DNA of 64,000 bases, taken from positions 62,001 through 126,000 of the forward strand of contig JAKLEA010000012.1 in assembly GCA_022711755.1 (NCBI GenBank). Direction: 5' to 3'. Position numbers and translations under genes: made by a program. Within the stretch, counting starts at the first letter, position 1. The number at the start of each line of letters is the position of its first letter. Below the pieces are notes generated by a model. It worked only from the letters and a program-made list of their open reading frames with translations. It was not told the origin of the DNA and did not search any database. This DNA comes from Planctomycetota bacterium (GTDB lineage: Bacteria; Planctomycetota; Brocadiia; SM23-32; JAKLEA01). Shown piece by piece: positions 52,638-61,402 of this stretch.

Positions 52638-53084
52638 ATGGATCAGACTGACGCCCCAATCGCCGCTCAAGCCGAACTACCCTCGAGAGTGGAAACCGCC
52701 CCGCCCGTCAAGGCGTGGGTGCTGGGGCTGTTGCTGGGGGCGGGACTGATCGGCGGCGCTCACTGGCTTGTCATCTATATCAGCCCATACGTCGCCGAGA
52801 CCTGGCACAAACGCGAGGTCGCTCCGCGCATAACGCCAAAGGGGTACTACGCCGAGCGATCCCCGCACACCTCCGCCGCGCTCTGCGTTCCGGAAGTCAT
52901 CGTCTCCCCCATCGCGCTATTCTGCCTGTTCTGCGCGGGGACGGATCGGATCGAGCGGAAAATCCTGGCCCGTCAGGTTCCGCGCCTGTTGGCGGGAACA
53001 GCAGTCGGAATAGTCGCGGCGCTGGCATACGGGTTCTTCGTGCTGCAGGCGCTCGTCTGGCTCGGGTCGCTGCCGGGGGCGTGA
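52638..53084 (+). CDS. Small integral membrane protein, unknown function
   Basis: The 148-residue protein has three predicted membrane segments: AWVLGLLLGAGLIGGAHWLV (about 26-45), VIVSPIALFCLFCAG (about 86-100) and LLAGTAVGIVAALAYGFFVL (about 116-135). A Pro/charged cytoplasmic N-terminus precedes them. No family is recognised. A short upstream ATG at 52625 with a perfect GGAGG site opens an eight-codon reading frame that overlaps this start. It follows the B12-controlled propeller gene by 160 bp on the same strand. Confidence 0.65.
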   Translation: MDQTDAPIAAQAELPSRVETAPPVKAWVLGLLLGAGLIGGAHWLVIYISPYVAETWHKREVAPRITPKGYYAERSPHTSAALCVPEVIVSPIALFCLFCAGTDRIERKILARQVPRLLAGTAVGIVAALAYGFFVLQALVWLGSLPGA

Positions 53085-53107
53085 CGCGCAGGGGGCGCGA
53101 CTGAGCA

Positions 53108-53116
53108 GGGGGGGGG
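53108..53116. repeat. G9 homopolymer between convergent genes
   Basis: Nine consecutive G lie in the 75 bp gap between the small membrane protein gene and the PHP hydrolase gene, one of many long G/C runs in the window. Confidence 0.8.
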
Positions 53117-53159
53117 ATATAAAGAGAGCGGCTCAGCGATTAATCCAACGAACAGCCCG

Positions 53160-53939
53160 TCAGCCGCCTCGTTTTCCCGGAACCGTCAATCGCCCTGGTT
53201 CGATGCCGATATGCGGCAGCAGTTCCATCATCATGGGGACGCGGCAAAGCCCGCTCGGCCCATGCGTGTCGCTGCCGAGCGTGAAGAGCGCCTGCGTCGG
53301 CGCAAGCCCCTCGGCCAGGCGCAATACCCCCCCCGCGCACGCCGGAAGCGATTGTCCCTCGATCCTGTTGACACCGCTGCAGTTGAGTTCGATGGCCGTC
53401 CCCGTCCGGGCCGCAGTCTCGCCAAGCTCTGCGAGCATGTCCAACGGGTAATCCTCCGCCGCGGTCGGCGGGAAGCCGAAGCGCTCATATCGCGCCGAGC
53501 CGGCCTGCCAGGGGTGCGCCACGGCGTTGACGAGCGGGTTCAGGCAGAGGTTTTGATTCATTCGGTGGATGAAGTCAATGAGGTCGCCCTTCGTCCTTCC
53601 CGGCGGCTTCCTGACGTGGTCAAGGTGCAGATGGCCCGACGCGGCCAGAACGTAATCCAGCCGCGCGGCCTGTTCCGGCAGGATCGCCAGGTCGCCCTCG
53701 ACGCCGAAGGTCTCCACCTCCGCGCCGAGGAAAACCGTCAGGCCCTCACGCTGTCCGATCTCGCGCGTCCGAACGGCGACCTCGAACAGGGCGTCGAAGG
53801 CGTCGGGACTCCAGAGATGGTCCGTCACGCCGATGGCGTCGAGTCCGGACTCAATGGCCGAGCGCACAACGGTCTCAGGCGTCCAGTCGCGCCTGGCGCA
53901 GCCGCTGTGAGAGGTGTGGACGTGAAGGTCGGCGATCAT
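53160..53939 (-). CDS. PHP-domain phosphoesterase
   Basis: The ATG at 53939 gives MIADLHVHTSHSG, the canonical PHP start; a longer frame adds 17 residues without the motif. The 259-residue protein has the metal-binding set of the PHP family: DLHVHT (4-9), GVTDHL, a central Glu in GAEVETFG, ASGHLHLDHV, AVAHPW and a terminal SDTHG. PHP enzymes hydrolyse phosphoesters (for example histidinol phosphatase or nucleotide phosphoesterases). The substrate cannot be read. Confidence 0.88.
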   Translation of the reverse strand: MIADLHVHTSHSGCARRDWTPETVVRSAIESGLDAIGVTDHLWSPDAFDALFEVAVRTREIGQREGLTVFLGAEVETFGVEGDLAILPEQAARLDYVLAASGHLHLDHVRKPPGRTKGDLIDFIHRMNQNLCLNPLVNAVAHPWQAGSARYERFGFPPTAAEDYPLDMLAELGETAARTGTAIELNCSGVNRIEGQSLPACAGGVLRLAEGLAPTQALFTLGSDTHGPSGLCRVPMMMELLPHIGIEPGRLTVPGKRGG

Positions 53940-54032
53940 GGGGCAGGATTCATGGGACAGGGACTGTGTAGCAGGCGGTTTCCATGACAATCTGGATCTA
54001 TTCTAGCTACAAAGACACCTCTACCCTCTACT

Positions 54033-55646
54033 CTACAGCCCCTCAAACTCCGCCATCCCCTTCAACCCGCTCAGGTCCTTGTCCTCTTTCCACCCGTCCG
54101 GCAATCCGCCCTTGGCGACCGCCTTCTTAAGAGACTTGATCGCGCCGGCCTTATCCCCCGACAAAGCCTGGGCGCAGGCAAGGTTGTAGTACGATTCCAT
54201 CGGAACAAAGGCCTCTCCGTATTGCGCGAACAGCCCGATGGCGAGTTGCAGTTCCCTGATCGCCCCGGCGTAGTCCCCGCGAAGGTGATGGACCACGCCC
54301 CGTACCTCGTGAAAGAACGGATCTGACGGCGTCTTCTGGACGAGCGGCCTGAGCAGTTCGTCAGCCTCGGCCAGGACCGTCTTGATCTCGTTCGAGCCGC
54401 GCTCAAGCTGCATGGCCTTCGAGGTCAGAACCTTTGCCAGGCGGCGGCGATAGCGGAGAACCTGCGGATAGTCGCGCAGCAATCCCCTGAATGCGTCCTC
54501 GGCTTCGGCGTCTTCCGCACAACTGTAGTGCAGGACGCCCATGTCCTCCCGCGCGTCGCGGTTGTTCGGGTCAATCTCCAGCGCCTTCTTGAGGCATTCC
54601 CGCGCCTTGTCGGCGTCGCCCTTCTCCAGCCTTGCGCATCCGAGGTTCACCCATGCGGCGGCGTTCTTCTCGTCAAGCTCCGTCGCCTGGGCGTAAAGAC
54701 CTTCCGCCTCATCCATCCTCCCCCGGGCCTGTTTCAACAGACCAAGCTGAAGCGCAATGCGGGATGATTTTTCCTTTGCGAACGCTTGTTCGTATTTCTT
54801 CTCGGCGTCGTCATAGCGTCCCATGTCGAAGTCGAGGTCGGCCGTCTGGACGAGTTTTTCAACCTCCGGGTCCTTGCTGGGCATGGCGGGGGCCGACGCG
54901 GGCTGGGTGTTGGCGGGGGGAGGCGCTTTGAAATCGGCCTTCTGCTTCGCCATGTCGGCCAGTTCCGGGGCCTGGAGCTTGAGCAGGCCGGGGGAGACGC
55001 CGCCGGTCTCGATGTCAATCAGGCGGAAGGCCATCCGCAGCTTACCACCGCCCAGAACGTAGACCGTGCCGGTCAGCATGTGGCTGACGCCCAGCAGACG
55101 CCCGATCTCCGGCCTGTCTCCGTCCTCGACCAGGGCGGAAGCAGCGATGCCGAGTTCCGCCTTCACCTTGTCGAACTCCTTGCGTTCCACCAGGTGGAGT
55201 TTGCCCGCCGGATAGCGTTCGCAGACCAGCGCGGGAAGTATCGAGGCGATATATGGCCCGAGTATCGAGCCGGGGTCCTGCTCGCACTCGAAGGAATAGA
55301 CGGCCAGTTTCAGGGGGGGATTCTTCCCGGCCATCGTCTTGTCTATCAGGTCAACGACGGCCTCGGTCAGTTCCTCCTCCGGATCGGGAGCGGTTGCGCC
55401 GGCCGCGGACGCGGCAACCATGGCAGCCGCCGTGGCCTCGCCGCCGTTTCCGTTGGACGGTTCGGATTTCTGCGCGGCGGGCTTCGCGGAATCTGTCCCG
55501 GCGACAACTGCGGGCGCGGCGTTCGCTGACGTCGCGGGCGACGAAGCGCAACCGGCGCACAGAATGATTGAGACTGCCAACACTGCGATTGGCCGAGACG
55601 GATGGTCGGCGTTGTATTTTGTTTTCACGTTCGCGTTACTCCTCAT
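54033..55646 (-). CDS. TPR lipoprotein with FlgO/CsgG-like domain
   Basis: The 537-residue protein has a lipobox (VLAVSIILCAGCAS), an Ala/Pro-rich linker and a FlgO/CsgG-like domain (about 105-240: LKLAVYSFECEQDPGSILGP, LLGVSHMLTGTVYVLGGG, IDIETGGVSP). About seven TPR-like repeats follow from about residue 280 (DLDFDMGRYDDAEKKYEQAF, AAWVNLGCARLEKGDADKAR, YYNLACAQALSGDKAGAIKS). It overlaps the DUF4384 gene by 11 nt. FlgO/CsgG-like domains assemble at the outer membrane; a scaffolding or secretion-related role is inferred. Confidence 0.78.
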   Translation of the reverse strand: MRSNANVKTKYNADHPSRPIAVLAVSIILCAGCASSPATSANAAPAVVAGTDSAKPAAQKSEPSNGNGGEATAAAMVAASAAGATAPDPEEELTEAVVDLIDKTMAGKNPPLKLAVYSFECEQDPGSILGPYIASILPALVCERYPAGKLHLVERKEFDKVKAELGIAASALVEDGDRPEIGRLLGVSHMLTGTVYVLGGGKLRMAFRLIDIETGGVSPGLLKLQAPELADMAKQKADFKAPPPANTQPASAPAMPSKDPEVEKLVQTADLDFDMGRYDDAEKKYEQAFAKEKSSRIALQLGLLKQARGRMDEAEGLYAQATELDEKNAAAWVNLGCARLEKGDADKARECLKKALEIDPNNRDAREDMGVLHYSCAEDAEAEDAFRGLLRDYPQVLRYRRRLAKVLTSKAMQLERGSNEIKTVLAEADELLRPLVQKTPSDPFFHEVRGVVHHLRGDYAGAIRELQLAIGLFAQYGEAFVPMESYYNLACAQALSGDKAGAIKSLKKAVAKGGLPDGWKEDKDLSGLKGMAEFEGL

Positions 55647-56529
55647 GGGTGAAGAAGCGCGTTATGACCATCGCGTCGCCGGTTGACGCATATGGCTCCG
55701 CAGAGGGAACCGACGCGGCCAGCGGCAGCGAGTCAACCGGCTGAACGCCGGAGATTCCGCGCGACTTCACCTTGTTCTCCACGTCTTTGTATCCGGTGTC
55801 AACGGCCAGGTGGCAGCCTTCCTTCTCGACATTCAGCACACCCTTCGGCTTCGGCAGTTGCGGCGTGGCCTTCACGAAGTATTCGAGCAGCGCCTCAAGC
55901 TCCGGAACGGCCTTCGGGGACGCGATGAAATAGACCTTCTCAATCCCCCTGTTTGTGTCCAGCGTGAAGCCCTGTTCGCCGTCCGGGATGCGAAGCGATG
56001 ATCCCGACGTGATTGGATTGCGAACGTCGGAAAGGACCGGATTGGGGAAAATCACGTCAATTTTTCCGGTCGAGTCCATCTGGGTGACGTAGAGGAAGGT
56101 ATCCGCCTCCGTCTCGATTATGATCCTGTATTTGTCTGCGGCCTGCTGGTTCAGGTTGCGGTCGTGGACAACCTGCCCGTCCATGAGCGCCTTTTCCTCG
56201 ATACCGTTTTCGCCTCTTTTGACAAAGGCGACGTCCAGCCGCCGCGCCCGCCATTCCTTGCCTCCGCCGTCCGTCGTAACTTTTATGGCGCCGAGGAGCT
56301 GGGTGAACTCGACGACTTTCGCCGCGTACGCCTTGTCGGAGTATATGCGAACCAGGTCAGCCTCAAGGTTGCTGAATTTCGAGGGCGGGAGGCCGTTGCT
56401 CACCTTCATCTGCATTCTGATGCAGCGATAGGCGACGCCCCCCTCCTGGGCGCGCAGTCCGGCTGAAAAAAGGATGAGAAACACGACGGCAAACAGGGAC
56501 GGGACGCGGATTTTCGTGTAAATGGTCAT
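55636..56529 (-). CDS. Secreted DUF4384-domain protein
   Basis: The ATG at 56529 gives MTIYTKIRVPSLFAVVFLIL, a signal peptide, with GGAG 9-10 nt upstream; ATGs at 56544 and 56550 are less likely. The 297-residue protein has a DUF4384 domain (TFLYVTQMDSTGKIDVIFPN, IPDGEQGFTLDTNRGIEKVY), which in many bacteria accompanies envelope or ABC-type peptidase systems. An N-terminal half with MQMKVSNGLPPSKFSNLEAD is unique. It overlaps the TPR lipoprotein gene and is divergent from the TMTC-like operon. Confidence 0.75.
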   Translation of the reverse strand: MTIYTKIRVPSLFAVVFLILFSAGLRAQEGGVAYRCIRMQMKVSNGLPPSKFSNLEADLVRIYSDKAYAAKVVEFTQLLGAIKVTTDGGGKEWRARRLDVAFVKRGENGIEEKALMDGQVVHDRNLNQQAADKYRIIIETEADTFLYVTQMDSTGKIDVIFPNPVLSDVRNPITSGSSLRIPDGEQGFTLDTNRGIEKVYFIASPKAVPELEALLEYFVKATPQLPKPKGVLNVEKEGCHLAVDTGYKDVENKVKSRGISGVQPVDSLPLAASVPSAEPYASTGDAMVITRFFTHEE

Positions 56530-56732
56530 CTGTCTTGTCTCCATCCACATTGTGAAGCGCGAAGGCGTGAGTCCGTTCTTTTCATCGCGAAATTCCTCAA
56601 AAACTTTGGATATTATGACTTAATCCCCGCCGACCTGCAACGGCCATGCCCCGTCCGGCTCAGGCTGCGAAGGCGACTGCGTCCGCTGGCGGCAGGTCGG
56701 CGCGGATAGTAAGATATTCGCGTTGAGGCATA

Positions 56733-56747
56733 ATTGCTGTGAGCAAT
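56733..56747. promoter_or_regulatory. Small dyad upstream of TMTC-like operon
   Basis: ATTGCT, 3 nt, AGCAAT. It lies 40-55 nt before the first gene start and may be an operator; no strong promoter was found. Confidence 0.25.
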
Positions 56748-56787
56748 AAGCGTCCGGCAATCCAACGAACCAGTCCCCTCCAGTCGA

Positions 56788-59142
56788 ATGGACCAGACAG
56801 TCAACCATAATGCCGAAATGAAACCAGGCAGCCCGGCATCAACGCCGTTCGCGGCTGTTGTTATTGTTTTCTGTTTGACGTTCCTTGCATTTTTACCTGC
56901 GATCTGGTTTGACTTCACGAACTGGGACGATGATGTGTTTGTTCAGACCAACCCTCTGGTTGTGTTCCCCGGTTCGGAATGGTGGTGGCGCGCTTTCACG
57001 ATGACGCCGGAGGGTTATTTCGCTCCTGTTCTCTGGTGGACGTGGAGGATTGTCTACGCCATCGGGGGAATGGATCCGGCAGTCTTTCATGCGCTCAATA
57101 TCGCGCTGCACGCTGCAAGCGCAGTGATGCTTATGATCCTGTGCAGGCGCCTGGGGTTCGGCGTTGCCGCGTCCGTCGGGGCGGCGCTCATGTGGGCGGC
57201 GCATCCGCTGCGCGTCGAGTCGGTTGTCTGGATAACAGAATTAAAGGATTGCCTGAGCGGGGCGTTCTGTATGATCGGCGCGCTGTTATATCTTGCGGGC
57301 GGCGGACTGATTCCCGTCCGCAAAGGCCTGAAATATCACTTCAGCATTCCGGCATTCGGGGCGGCGTTCCTGTCGAAGCCGACGTGCCTGTCGTGGTTTC
57401 TTGTCATGATTCTGGCGGAATTCTTCCTGATTCGGTTCGGGCCGCCCATCGGGATGTTATCGCAAGGGAGGGAGAGCGGAAGCCAATCTCAGGCTTCACG
57501 AGGTCTTGGAACTGAAGCAAAGGCCGTGATTTTCCGCGCCGCGCCGATTCTGGTCATCGGCGCTGTCGTGATGGCCGCGCAGTTCCGCGCTCAGACTGAC
57601 ATTGGCGCGATTGACGAGCACAACGTATGGTCCGTCGGGCGCAATGTGATGATCGCAGCTTACAGCCTTTCCTTCCATGCCGTCAGGTTGTTCGTTCCCG
57701 TCAGGCTAAGCCCCCTTTACATCCTTCCCTTTCCTGAAAGCCTTTCCAATCCGCGCTACATTCTGGGATTAGCGGGGGCCGCAGTCTACATGGCGGCGAT
57801 TCTCCGGCTTCTGAAGCGCCGTCCCTGGGCGGCATTTTCCCTTATTGCCTTTCTTGTCGGAATGCTTCCGACGCTCCAGATAATCCCCACAGCAAGGCCA
57901 ATGGCGGATCGTTACAGCTACCTGCCTTGCATACCCATGACTATGGCGGTTGCTTTCCTTGTGTCCTCCGCCGGGCATTTTGTTGGTTCCAACTCCGCTT
58001 TCAAGCGCGCCTTTCCGGCGGCCGCGATCTTTCTCATGGTCGGCTTGCTGGGGATACTGACTCTGAAACTGGAATGGATATGGAGCAGCAGCGCGTCGCT
58101 CTGGCAGTGGGTAATGAAGTACCGACCGGACAGCCAGATACCAACCTACTACTACGTTTCTTCACAGATGGCGATGGGCAACATTAACGAGGCGGAGGGT
58201 TACGCCTTCTTTGCCGCATACGCGGGAAAACAACCCAAGTATATCCAGGCGAAGATCACAGCATCGTCTTTAAGCCATGGGGCTGACGCGAGCGCGGCAA
58301 ACTATCGCATCTTGAGACTGGGCCAGAAAGCGATATCCGAGACCGATCCGGCGAAGGTTCTCGACTGCGCCGTCATGTTCCTGGACGGCGGACTTCCAAA
58401 ACACGCCGCAGACCTTTCCTCAGCGTTGACCTCTCAGAAGGCTCCGAGGGAGGTGACCGAATACGCCACGCTTGTCACGGTCGCCTCTCTGATTGAAATG
58501 GCGCAGACGGATGGAGCCTGCGGGTTGATATCGGATGCCGTCGCGCAGAAACCCGCCCTCATCATGGAACGACTCGAACGGGCGGCTTTTCTGCTGGAAA
58601 ACAATATGCCAAGACAGGCTCTCCGCGCGCTTCTTGAAGAACCCGAGACTGATTCTGCGAAGGCTGACGCGCTGCTCGTTGAACTTTTGCGCGTTCCGCC
58701 GGATAAGCTGGCGAAGGAAGCGATGAACAGGCTGCCTCAAATCGAGGAACTGACGCCGAATCATAAGGCTGAGATAGCCGACGCCGTGGCTGCCTCTGTC
58801 CTTGATCGCGGACTGGATGTTGAAACTGCCCTTCACTGGGCGAGAATGGCCGTGGTCTGGCGTCGTGAGCACATTGATTACGATGCCACGCTTGCATGGG
58901 CATTACACAGGGCGGGGCTGGATGCCGAGGCCCTGCCCTGGCTCACGCGCAACGCCCCAGCCGTCTGCGCGAAGCCGGAATATCTTTATCGCCTCGGCGC
59001 TATCCGGGCGGCGCTCGGCATGGAAACCAACTCGCGCTGGTTCATTGAGACGGCCATCGAAAGGGCGTGGGGCGAACCCGCATGGAAGCAAGAGGCCCAG
59101 CGCCTCCTTGACAGCGCCCCGATTTTCAATCAGAGGAATTAA
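56788..59142 (+). CDS. TMTC-like membrane TPR protein, copy 1
   Basis: The 784-residue protein begins with about ten membrane helices and the hallmark of TMTC-like GT-C proteins: an acidic first loop (FTNWDDDVFVQTNPL) and AHPLRVESVVWITELKDCLS. The membrane part runs to about 430, ending with the PTARPMADRYSYLP segment. The second half is a TPR-like helical repeat region (EAEGYAFFAAYAGKQPKYIQ onward). Animal TMTC proteins are O-mannosyltransferases using lipid-linked sugar, with the first-loop acidic residues catalytic. It is the first gene of a three-paralogue operon, 7 nt before the next gene. An alternative ATG lies at 56818. Confidence 0.8.
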   Translation: MDQTVNHNAEMKPGSPASTPFAAVVIVFCLTFLAFLPAIWFDFTNWDDDVFVQTNPLVVFPGSEWWWRAFTMTPEGYFAPVLWWTWRIVYAIGGMDPAVFHALNIALHAASAVMLMILCRRLGFGVAASVGAALMWAAHPLRVESVVWITELKDCLSGAFCMIGALLYLAGGGLIPVRKGLKYHFSIPAFGAAFLSKPTCLSWFLVMILAEFFLIRFGPPIGMLSQGRESGSQSQASRGLGTEAKAVIFRAAPILVIGAVVMAAQFRAQTDIGAIDEHNVWSVGRNVMIAAYSLSFHAVRLFVPVRLSPLYILPFPESLSNPRYILGLAGAAVYMAAILRLLKRRPWAAFSLIAFLVGMLPTLQIIPTARPMADRYSYLPCIPMTMAVAFLVSSAGHFVGSNSAFKRAFPAAAIFLMVGLLGILTLKLEWIWSSSASLWQWVMKYRPDSQIPTYYYVSSQMAMGNINEAEGYAFFAAYAGKQPKYIQAKITASSLSHGADASAANYRILRLGQKAISETDPAKVLDCAVMFLDGGLPKHAADLSSALTSQKAPREVTEYATLVTVASLIEMAQTDGACGLISDAVAQKPALIMERLERAAFLLENNMPRQALRALLEEPETDSAKADALLVELLRVPPDKLAKEAMNRLPQIEELTPNHKAEIADAVAASVLDRGLDVETALHWARMAVVWRREHIDYDATLAWALHRAGLDAEALPWLTRNAPAVCAKPEYLYRLGAIRAALGMETNSRWFIETAIERAWGEPAWKQEAQRLLDSAPIFNQRN

Positions 59143-59149
59143 TCCCGCC

Positions 59150-61402
59150 GTGACGACAGAGACCGGACAGGCCGCGCCCGCCAGCCGCAGCCGGCTGCCG
59201 TTTGCCGCAGCCGTAGTATGCGCTCTGATCTTCCTGCCAACGGTCCGTTATCGCTTCGTCAACTGGGACGATGACAGCTACATAATCTCCAACACCTTCA
59301 TCACCAGGGGCGGCGCGCAGACCTGGGCCATACCCCTCACAGAAGCTTTCGAGGGATTTTACGGCCCGGTGTTCTGGTGGATTCTCAAGGTTGAATACAG
59401 CGTGTTCGGTTTCAGCGGTTGGGGTTTCCATCTGGTCAGCGTTGCTGTTCACGCTGCAAACTGCGCGTTGGTTCTGTCACTGCTCAGGCAGCTCGGATAT
59501 GGCAGGCGGGAGGCGGCCGTCGGAGCGCTTCTATGGGCGGCGCATCCCCTCCGCGTTGAGTCCGTCGCATGGGTGACGGCTCAGAAGGACCTTTTCAGCG
59601 CGCTCTTCTGCCTGCTTGCGGCGCGAGAGTTCTTCCCGATCAGGGATTGTCCCGATGGTTATAACAACCGGATCATCGGTGAAAAAATCATCAGGGCGGG
59701 GCGCCCGCTCAGAACAACCGGATACTTCCTCCTGGCGCTCGCCTCGAAGCCTTCCGTAGCGGCATGGCCCTTTGCTTTGCTTGCCTTTGATCTGGCGTTC
59801 TTTACCCCGGCGTCAGGACTTGGCGCGTGGAAATCACAACCCGGAAAATTGTTCAAGCGCGCAATCCCGTGCATTGTCATGCTCTGCATGGCAGTCCCGT
59901 TTGTCGGCGGAATCTTTCAGGCGCATGAATCGCTCGGCAGCGTGGACTCCTCGCTCATAGGCCGCCCGGCGCACACATTGCTGCTGAGCGCGTATCTCCT
60001 CTCCTTCCACGTCGTCAAGACGCTGCTTCCAATAGGTTTGAGCGCTTTTCACGTAGCGCCCTGGCCGGTTGAATTATCGCGCCCAGTCTTTATCCTGAGC
60101 CTTGTCTGCGTCGCGGCATGCGCGATTGCTTTCATCGCGGCCCTCAAACGCAACAGGGGCGCTGCAGCAGGCATGGCGGTCTATGCGCTTTGCCTCCTGC
60201 CCTCGCTTCAGATCATCCCGGCAGGACAGGTCATCGCAGAACGTTACAGTTACCTTCCGGCTGTCGGGATCGCAGTTCTGACTGCGGAACTGCACGCATT
60301 TATCCGATCCAGATGCGAAATCAGTCTCCGCGTGCCGTTCTCTACCGCCGCCTTGTCCATCATCGGATTCTTCCTGGTCCTTCTCACGTGGCGGCGGATG
60401 CCTGTCTGGCATGACTCTGTCAGTCTATGGACGGACGCTGCGCGGAAAGCCCCCGAAAGCTGGGTCGTCAGGTATAAACTCGGCGAGGCGCTGGCGCAGG
60501 CCGATTACCCCCGGGAAGCCCTTCCGAACCTTGAATATGCCGCGCTTCGATGCGGGAACGAGCCTGCCGTACTCCATTCCCTCGTCCGGGCATATATGCG
60601 CAACGGACAAGAAAAGAAAGCGACAATGGCGATCTTCCGGTGGGCCACAATCCTGGAAGGCCGCGGGATGGAACCATCTGCAATCGGAGCCGAGGCGTTC
60701 CAAATTTGCCGCAAAATCGGTCTTCCGACAGGCGATCTCGACAAATTGATACAGCAGTACCTGAAGGCAAGGGAAACCGTCAGGAGCGGAGACATGAAAG
60801 CTGCGAAACCCCTGCTCGATGCGCTTACTCGCGACTGGCCGGAGCTTGTCGAGGGTCAGATGTTGCAATTCCATGCCGCCATGAACTCCGGGGATTACGC
60901 CCAGGCCGGCGAGTGGCTGAACCTCTGGGGGGAGACCGCCGAGGATGAGCCAAATTACGCCCTGCTGAAAGTCGAGTTGTTGGATCGCCAGGGGCGCGGC
61001 AAGGAGGCCGTCTCGCTCTGCCGGGCAACGCTTTTGAGATGCCACTGCCCGCCGCTGGCGGCGCGCCTTGCCGCGTTGCTTGCCGATTCGGGAAGGTTTG
61101 ATGAAGCCTTAAAACTTAGTCGCGAGGCATTGCGCCAGGCGCCGGATGATGTTTCTGTCAAACGCTCGTCCGCGTGGGTTCTACATAAGGCTGGACGGCA
61201 TCAAGAGGCTATAAGTCTTCTGGCGGCATGCCCCGGCCCCGGAACGACCGATCCGGTGACAGCTTATAAACAGGCGTTGATCCTCGCCGGGGGGGGGGGC
61301 CTCGTTGAGGCGGCGGCATGGCTGAAGGATGCCGTGAATCGGGCGTCTCCCGACGCGCCGTGGCTCCCCGAAGCAAAACGGATGCTGGAGGCCATGAGGT
61401 GA
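59150..61402 (+). CDS. TMTC-like membrane TPR protein, copy 2 (GTG start)
   Basis: The GTG at 59150 is chosen because it gives VTTETGQAAPASRSRLPFAA and a normal N-terminal helix; the longer open frame overlaps copy 1 and is antisense-free but unlikely. The 750-residue protein has FVNWDDDSYIISNTF and AHPLRVESVAWVTAQKDLFS, membrane helices to about 480 and TPR-like repeats (AARKAPESWVVRYKLGEALA). Near the C-terminus a G11 run (61289-61299) encodes Gly-Gly-Gly-Gly; one-base slippage would change the last 35 residues. It ends in a GTGA overlap with copy 3. Confidence 0.8.
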   Translation: MTTETGQAAPASRSRLPFAAAVVCALIFLPTVRYRFVNWDDDSYIISNTFITRGGAQTWAIPLTEAFEGFYGPVFWWILKVEYSVFGFSGWGFHLVSVAVHAANCALVLSLLRQLGYGRREAAVGALLWAAHPLRVESVAWVTAQKDLFSALFCLLAAREFFPIRDCPDGYNNRIIGEKIIRAGRPLRTTGYFLLALASKPSVAAWPFALLAFDLAFFTPASGLGAWKSQPGKLFKRAIPCIVMLCMAVPFVGGIFQAHESLGSVDSSLIGRPAHTLLLSAYLLSFHVVKTLLPIGLSAFHVAPWPVELSRPVFILSLVCVAACAIAFIAALKRNRGAAAGMAVYALCLLPSLQIIPAGQVIAERYSYLPAVGIAVLTAELHAFIRSRCEISLRVPFSTAALSIIGFFLVLLTWRRMPVWHDSVSLWTDAARKAPESWVVRYKLGEALAQADYPREALPNLEYAALRCGNEPAVLHSLVRAYMRNGQEKKATMAIFRWATILEGRGMEPSAIGAEAFQICRKIGLPTGDLDKLIQQYLKARETVRSGDMKAAKPLLDALTRDWPELVEGQMLQFHAAMNSGDYAQAGEWLNLWGETAEDEPNYALLKVELLDRQGRGKEAVSLCRATLLRCHCPPLAARLAALLADSGRFDEALKLSREALRQAPDDVSVKRSSAWVLHKAGRHQEAISLLAACPGPGTTDPVTAYKQALILAGGGGLVEAAAWLKDAVNRASPDAPWLPEAKRMLEAMR
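61289..61299. repeat. G11 homopolymer inside TMTC-like copy 2
   Basis: Eleven G in the coding region, near the C-terminus of copy 2, are a plausible slippage site. Its product would change at about residue 713 of 750. Confidence 0.8.

Noticed and set aside
58802-59149. N-terminal extension of TMTC-like copy 2 as one open frame
   Set aside because: It lies inside copy 1 in another frame, low-quality sequence, and a GTG start at 59150 gives the normal N-terminus.
61318-61398. Extension of TMTC-like copy 3 upstream of 61399
   Set aside because: It overlaps copy 2 in another frame. The GTG at 61399 has GGAGG upstream and a GTGA overlap.
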